In this document: positions 58,880 to 64,000 of the stretch, piece by piece
How positions within the stretch are numbered: the stretch's first letter is position 1
Layout: every line of letters begins with the position of its first letter
Origin: Epichloe hybrida
Taxonomy: Eukaryota; Ascomycota; Sordariomycetes; Hypocreales; Clavicipitaceae
Direction: 5' to 3'
Length of the DNA stretch: 64,000 nucleotides
NCBI GenBank assembly: GCA_019022495.1
Contig: JAFEKR010000025.1
Coordinates: forward strand, 310,001 to 374,000
Notes under the pieces: generated by a model
Told to the model about the DNA's origin: nothing
The model's database searches: none
The model's input: only the letters and a program-made list of their open reading frames with translations
Made by a program: the position numbers and the translations under genes

Positions 58880-59400
58880 TAAAGTGTTTTAAAAAGTGGG
58901 TCTAAAGTGGGTCCTATTAGTTATACTATAAACCTAGTATTCTCTCTTTACTTAGTTATATAATTCTAGCTAAAAACAAATATATATACAATAGTGGGTC
59001 TAAAGTGGGTCCTATTAGTTATACTATAAACCTAGTATTCTCTCTTGACTTAGTTATATAATTCTACTAAAAACAAATATATATACAATAGTGGGTCTAA
59101 AAGTGGGCCTTATTAGTTATACTATAAACCTATTATTATCTCTTTACTTAGTTATATAATTCTAGTTAAAAAGAGAGAAACATATAAAAGTAGGTCTAAA
59201 GTGGGTCCATATAATAATACTATAAACATAGTAATCTCTTTGCTTACTTATATAATTTTAGTTAAAAAAGAGAAACAAATAAAAGTGGGTCCAAAAGTAG
59301 GTTATATTAGTTATACCTTTTACTATAAATAGCTTTTATGTTTTTTCTATAGTTAAGATAAAGTAAAAAGAGATTTTAATAAAAGTGGGTCTTATTAAAT
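58880..59400. repeat. ~100-bp tandem repeats with AGTGGGTC, element III
   Basis: About five units with TAAAGTGGGTCCTATTAG, then TATACTATAAACCTAGTA, then CTTTACTTAGTTATATAATT. The GTGGGTC marks recur at about 58895, 58990, 59093, 59195 and 59284. Confidence 0.88.
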
Positions 59401-59403
59401 CTT

Positions 59404-60284
59404 ATAAACTATAAGCTACTATAAGCTATTATAAGCTATTGATTTTTAATTTTTTTTTGGGGTCATTGGCTGTGGCTAATGCATCTAATTTTTAAGGAAC
59501 CAAAAAAATTACTAGTAATACCTAGCTAGTGCTATATATAACAACTAAATTCAATAATTACTATAGTGTTAGGTAAAACATAAAAGGAATAAGCTTTAAG
59601 TTACAAATTTAGGGGCTGAAAAGTTAATACAAACTTTATAACAAACTTTATAGCTATAATTACGTAAGATATAGTTATAATTTGTAACCATAGTTAAACT
59701 CAAATCTATTCAAGTTTTACTTATAGCATAAATTAACGTGATTCCCCCTTTCTCTATAACTATGTTTATTCTATCTCTCTATATCTCTTCTATCTTATAA
59801 CTTATCCTTTAAAGCTCTAAGGTAAACCAAAAAAAAAAACATAACTTATCCTCACTTGACTTCACTCTAATTCGAAACTAATAAATGCACTGCATAATCT
59901 ACAGGTAGGTCAAGGGCTACTAATTAACTAATTAACGACTAACTAATTAGAAAATAGTATAGCTAAGGGTAATCATAAGCTAGGGGCTATAACCACTAGG
60001 CTATAGAACCTAATAGCTATCTAAAAATCTAAGGAAATTCTAGATAAGGAAATTCAAAAAACTAAAGAAAACATTAAGGAATTTAGGAAAAGTAAGAAAA
60101 AAAAGGGAAATAAAAAGCTAGAGAAGAAGGCTAGATATTTGGAAAAGGTGTTAAAAAATAGAGATCTATAATTTAAGCAGTTTTACCTCGTGCCTAGGAG
60201 GGGGCTATTATAAGCTATTATAAGCTATTATAAGCTATTATAAGCTATTATAAGCTATTATAAGCTATTATAAGCTATTATAAG
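59404..60284. repeat. TATTATAAGC minisatellite, element III, split by retroposon
   Basis: About four units left of the retroposon (59404-59440) and eight to the right (60204-60284). One left unit carries a C variant (TACTATAAGC). The array then ends at the LTR of Gypsy D. Confidence 0.93.
59441..60203 (-). mobile_element. Retroposon copy 5 (763 bp), inserted in the minisatellite
   Basis: 3' end on the left (GATTTTTAATTTTTTTTTGG), 5' end on the right (CACGAGG complement, then GGAGGGGG). It is inserted in the decamer array, so the TSD length is ambiguous (6, 16 or 26 bp all fit, and 16 bp fits the family). This is the most RIP-mutated copy: CCAATG has become CTAATG and GCCACATG has become GCTATATA. 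On the plus strand, 59960-60200 reads as an Ala/Lys/Glu-rich coiled-coil-like frame ending in FKQFYLVPRRG with one stop. Confidence 0.93.
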
Positions 60285-60475
60285 TGTGAGGCCCTACTCA
60301 CAACACGGGTGCACCCTGCTAGCGCACTACGCTGTAGGGCTAGGTCCACGTGACACTAGCGAGCCACTAGCTATAAGTTAGTAACTTACACGCATAACAC
60401 ACTTAGACCTAGCAAGCTTTAGTTAATATATAAACGCCCCTATACCTCTTACCTAGCTATTCCTTTATTCTTATA
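60285..60475 (+). repeat. 5' LTR of Gypsy D
   Basis: 191 bp, starting TGTGAGGCCCTACTCACAAC and ending TTTATTCTTATA. The first 100 bp keep CACGGGTGCACCCTG and CCACGTGACACTAGCGAG with little mutation, while the last 90 bp are RIP-like. In place of the palindrome of A and B it has CTGCTAGCGCACTACGC. Confidence 0.92.
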
Positions 60476-60972
60476 ATTCTAAAGCTTCTCTTACTAGCTA
60501 CCTAAGAGTAATATAAGGGGGAGAATAACCTAATCTACTAGAACTATACTATATATTACTTAGGATTAGCTAGATAATAATAATACTATAGCTAGGGATA
60601 TATAATGTTTTATAACCTTATCTAAAGCTATACCCTTTACTATAGGAATAGAAAAGGTAGTGGTTAGAGAGTAAATTACCTAGCTTAAGTAACTTAAGGA
60701 ACTATAGGATTAAGAAAAGAAGCTTACTAACTTAATATAATCTTATAGAGAACTAGTAAAAAGGGGCTAAAAGGATAGCTTATCCTTAAGCCTTAGTAGC
60801 TAAGAAGTTAAGGTCTAAAATATTATAGAACTTTAATACCTTATAAACCTATAGAAGTATAAGATATAGCTTAATAGCCTTAACTATACCTTTAAGGGGG
60901 TAAAGAAAAAGTATTACTAGGATAACTAAAAGATTCTCTTTATACTTAACTATATATATATAAACTATTAGG
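60476..60972 (+). pseudogene. Gypsy D leader and gag start (broken)
   Basis: Aligns with B 12353-12850 and inversely with A. Frames closed. Ends at GGCTATTAGG-like sequence, where Gypsy C' entered. Confidence 0.7.
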
Positions 60973-61239
60973 TGTTAGGAGCACGGAGGCCAAGGGGCCA
61001 TGGACGGGACGGTCACATGTTAGAGCCCTTAGATAAGCCTTAGGTTCCGCGGATAACTAAGTAGCTACAAGATAGCCACGTGCACGTAGTAGGGTATTTA
61101 GATAAGGACTACCTATAAGAGATGTAGGAGGTTAGAGTTTAAGACCTTTATATACCTACCCCTAAGTAGTAGCTCTCTAGTTATAACTAAGAACCTTAGC
61201 CTTTACTTTGTTTATATCTCCCTAAATATAGTTATAATA
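60973..61239 (+). repeat. 5' LTR of Gypsy C'
   Basis: 267 bp, starting TGTTAGGAGCACGGAGGC and ending AATATAGTTATAATA. The first 130 bp are strikingly GC-rich for this window (GGGGCCATGGACGGGACGG, CCGCGG) and keep CpA, while the rest is AT-rich and RIP-like. Same length as both LTRs of C. Confidence 0.93.
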
Positions 61240-62310
61240 AGTTAAACTCTTAAATCCTTTAGGGAAAATAGACTATTAGCTAGATTTAAATATAAAGAAG
61301 CTATAGAATATTTACCTAAAACACACTTATACTACCTAGTAAGGAAGCCTTAACTCTATAGCACCTAGGTAGTAACTAGAATACCCTAACTATAGAATAT
61401 AAGAGGGTATAGTAAACACTACCTAACTAATATAGTAATACTAAATCTAGTAATAATAATAATCTAGATAAGCTATAGAGGTAATATAAGGTTACATAAG
61501 CTAAGCTATGAAATGCCTGTATAAGAAAGGAGATCTTAGATATAGAAGCATAGCTTAAGGAAATAGAAGTAAACCTGTAATTAGCTAGTTTAGGTAGAGA
61601 ACTTATAATTACCCCTTAGATAAATATATAAAGAATTCCTTTATTCCTAGATTTCCTACCTAACACTAAGTTTATAGTAAATATATACCTATAAAGCTTT
61701 ATTAAGATATAGTATAAGGTACTTACATATAAAGGCAATACTTATAAGAATTTATAAGTATACCTAGTAGATTTAAATATACTATTTAAGCTAGACCTAA
61801 GAACCTTTTAGGATAATAAAATAAAGGTAGTATATGCTAGTAGCTACTTAGCTAATAATATAAAGTAATAGTAGATATATTATATAATAGTAAATAGGTT
61901 AGTTAACTACTTAGCTTACACCTAGGATAGATTTGTGTCTTAGCTAAACACTAGAGTAATAGATAAAGATATATAGTGCTTAGAAGCTACTAGGACACTA
62001 CTAAATCTTAGGTAGAAGAGTAATTAGTCTTTTTAATCTTTCCTAAGACTTTAGATAAAGGTAAAAGCGGAATTACCTAACTAAATCCCCACGTACTTAA
62101 GAATAGTGATTTTTCTAAATAGCTTAAATAATGCTATAAGGAAGCATATAGTTAGCTAAGAGTTTCTAATATCTTAAAGTTACCTATAGGGTTAAGGAAA
62201 AAAGGCTAAAGTTATAATAATATCTATATTAAGCAATTATAATAGAAACTATAATAAGGAGAGCAGGAGTAATAAGAGATAACACTCTAGCTCCCTTATA
62301 AATAACTTAT
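61240..62310 (+). pseudogene. Gypsy C' gag (broken)
   Basis: Region between the LTR and the zinc knuckles, homologous to C 25378-23801. Lys/Glu/Leu-rich when read through stops. No named domain can be secured. Would form the capsid. Confidence 0.65.
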
Positions 62311-63000
62311 AGTAAAGCTCGCAGTAACCTAGCATAGGCTAGAGACTATTTAAGTGCTATAAATATAGTAGCCCTAGATATAGTTTAAATAGATATAACA
62401 TAGTAGACTACTTAATCTATAAAAGTAATAAGTATATTACTAAGAAGCATAAGGATAGTAGTAATAAAACCTTAGACTTAAACAAGATTCTAATTAGTTT
62501 AGCTTAGGCCTAGGATAATAGTCTTACTATAAAAAAACCTATAGATAAGAGAATAAGAATATAGGTATCCTTATAGTAAGATAACCACTAGTTAGTAGTG
62601 CTAGCGCTATTTAATATAGGCGCGGAATATTTAATAATCCACCCTAAATTATTATTAAAATAGGATTAGAAGAACGTAAAAAAAACGGAGATAATACTAA
62701 AAAGCGTAAGTAAGGATAAGATCCTACACTAGGGAATCCTACGCAGACTAGTTAAGGTAAAAGATAGTATAGGCTATACAAAGGTCTGCTAAGTTAGCTA
62801 CTATATTACTAATATAGGAGAGGGAATGCTCCTAGGGATAGACTAGACCCTAGAATATAAACCTATAGTAATAGACTAGAAGTAGGGTTTCTAAAGGTTT
62901 CTAATAACCTAGGATTATATTACTTTTGCTATAGGTAAGTAATAACTTCGTAAGGTAATAAAGTAGTCTTCTATTACACTATTACTAGCATTACTAAAGA
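62311..63000 (+). pseudogene. Gypsy C' zinc knuckles and protease (broken)
   Basis: Around 62330-62460 is a Cys-like series (CYKYSSPRYS, then further TAT/TGT codons), fitting nucleocapsid zinc knuckles. At about 62604-62645 ALFNIGAEYLIIHPKLL gives the aspartic protease block, DTGA changed to NIGA. GILRRLVKVKDSIGY follows. This matches C 23800-23000. Confidence 0.78.
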
Positions 63001-64000
63001 TTAAGGTAGTTAACCTAAAGGTAATAGAAGAAGATACTAATAAAAATTCACTAATAAGCAACATAATAAGTAATAACCTAAGTTATAGTGTAGTTATAGT
63101 AATAGCAGCAAAACATACCTATATATTAAAGAAGAAAAAACTAAGAAGCATAATAGCGCTCTAGGTAGTGTTTTGTAAAGAATTAGTAGCACCTATATAA
63201 GAGATAGACAGTAACACACCCCTGTAGTAAATTCTAGAAGAGTATATAGAATTCGTAAACGTGTTTTTAAAGGAGCTAGCTAGTAAGCTCCTAGAATTAG
63301 GTAGTTACACTTATATAATTAAATTAGAAGAGGGAAAACAACTACCCTAGGGACCTATATATAACCTAGCTAAAAAAGAGCTAGAAGTGCTTAGGGAGTA
63401 CCTAGCGAGTGCGTAGGAGAAAGGGTAAATTAGAAGATTAATAAGCCTAGCAGGAGCCCTGATTTTATTTATTCCGAAAAAATCAGGGAAATTAAGGCTT
63501 TATATGGATTACAAGGGCCTTAATAGGATTACTATTAAAAATAAGGCCCCTTTGCTACTAATCTCCGAAATCCTTAATTAATTAGCAAGTGCAAAGATTT
63601 TCACGTTGCTAGATCTTTAAGAGGCATACTACTAGCTACATATCCGCGAGGGCAATAAGTGGAAGATAGCATTCCATTACCACTATAGGCACTTTGAATA
63701 TCTTATAATGCTATTTAGGTTAGTAAATGCGCTAGCTACTTTTTAGGAATATATTAATAATGCTCTTAAGGGGCTTGTAGATAAATTTTATATTATTTAC
63801 CTTAATAATACCTTAATATATAGTAGCAACCCATAAGACATATAAAGCATATTAAAAGAGTGCTAGGGTGACTTTAGGACGCTAACCTCTATATTAACCT
63901 TAAAAAGTGCTAATTTTTAGTTATAAAGGCAAAGTTCCTAGGTTTTATTATATCTAAGAAAGGCGTTAAGATAGAACTATCGTAGGTTAAAGCTATTATA
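63001..64000 (+). pseudogene. Gypsy C' reverse transcriptase (broken, partial)
   Basis: A clear Gypsy [22 protein letters not shown], then [18 protein letters not shown], ISEILNxLASAKIFTLLDL, then EAYYxLHIREGNKWKIAFHY, RHFEYLIMLFRLVNALATF, and finally YLNNTLIYSS with YLNN at 63798-63809 (YLDD in active enzymes). Only a handful of stops interrupt 63430-63830, far fewer than in A, B or F. The frame runs to the window edge. It would synthesise the element cDNA. The two mutated Asp and the stops make it inactive. Confidence 0.9.

Larger units (their letters stand above)
57720..64000. mobile_element. hAT-like element III, (TGTAT) arm, runs off right edge
   Basis: Starts CAGAGCATTG at 57720 inside Copia G' (preceding 8 bp CTTATATA, the candidate TSD half). 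A TGTAT-repeat arm with hairpin (57730-57860) includes TATTTTTTGGCCCTTCGATG, the same bridge as in element I. AT-rich interior, ~100-bp AGTGGGTC repeats (58880-59400) and the TATTATAAGC minisatellite (59404-60284) follow. The minisatellite is split by a retroposon and then by Gypsy D. The right end is not in view. Confidence 0.6.
60285..64000 (+). mobile_element. Gypsy D (A/B family), 5' end, split by Gypsy C'
   Basis: Begins with a 191-bp LTR at 60285 and 497 bp of interior homologous to B 12353-12850. It is then interrupted at 60973 by Gypsy C'. Left flank ATAAG (60280-60284) is from the minisatellite. The remainder lies outside the window. Confidence 0.88.
60973..64000 (+). mobile_element. 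Gypsy C' (plus), 5' part, runs off right edge
   Basis: Second member of the Gypsy C family. 267-bp 5' LTR at 60973-61239, then gag, zinc knuckles, protease and RT up to the window end. The RT part is the best-preserved coding relic in the window. Inserted in Gypsy D. Confidence 0.9.

Noticed and set aside
1..64000. Naturally AT-rich genome (for example an apicomplexan) or an organelle sequence
   Set aside because: The AT bias is specifically CpA/TpG to TpA and differs between copies of the same element. The LTR families are of fungal Copia and chromovirus type, and GC-rich unmutated stretches remain.

Overview
This window is a block of silenced, mutated transposable elements from the genome of a filamentous ascomycete (Pezizomycotina). 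I see no intact host gene, tRNA, rRNA or CRISPR array. Every long coding relic is broken by TAG and TAA where the protein family expects Trp or Gln, and CpA/TpG are strongly depleted in favour of TpA. This is the footprint of repeat-induced point mutation (RIP). The element families (Copia and chromodomain Gypsy elements of fungal type) also point to an ascomycete AT-rich isochore, possibly pericentromeric or subtelomeric. The species cannot be named from the sequence.

Most of the window resolves into nested insertions, and many have visible target-site duplications (TSDs). Left stack: a minus-strand Copia (E', 1-2105) lies against a plus-strand Copia (G, 2106-29947). G is split by two Gypsy elements of one family in head-to-head orientation: A (minus, 5573-11905, TSD ATAAC) and B (plus, 12151-27593, TSD CTATT). 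A 245-bp piece of G lies between them. B is split by a second Gypsy family, C (minus, 16976-25645, TSD ATTAG). Small late arrivals sit inside these: two solo LTRs of a non-autonomous LTR element (8466-9000 and 24330-24874) and three truncated copies of a short retroposon (10080-10191, 18400-18696, 25873-26024).

Middle stack: a Gypsy integrase relic (J) is followed by hAT-like non-autonomous elements with CAGAG termini. Element I is 31075-33484. Element II is 33763-52271 and is split by Copia E (minus, 34780-51729, TSD ATAGG). E is split by Gypsy F (plus, 36023-46211, TSD CCTTT). F is split by a complete non-autonomous LTR element (42571-45899) whose interior is mostly a ~143-bp satellite.

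Right stack: the right half of hAT-like element IV (52272-53514), a solo Copia LTR with a perfect TSD (53699-53986), a gene-like relic (53987-54628), and Copia G' (minus, 54634-57719) with a ~758-bp retroposon inserted 10 bp inside its LTR. Then comes hAT-like element III (from 57720), carrying another retroposon copy, Gypsy D (from 60285) and Gypsy C' (from 60973). The last three run off the window.

Two families deserve most attention. The first is a retroposon with five copies (112, 152, 297, 758 and 763 bp) that share one A-rich 3' end, are truncated from the 5' side, carry 15-17 bp TSDs and enter AATA-type targets. The second is a group of CAGAG-ended elements whose terminal arms are built from the pentamer TGTAN, with N fixed differently in different elements (G, A or T). 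They also share ~100-bp internal repeats containing AGTGGGTC and a TATTATAAGC minisatellite.
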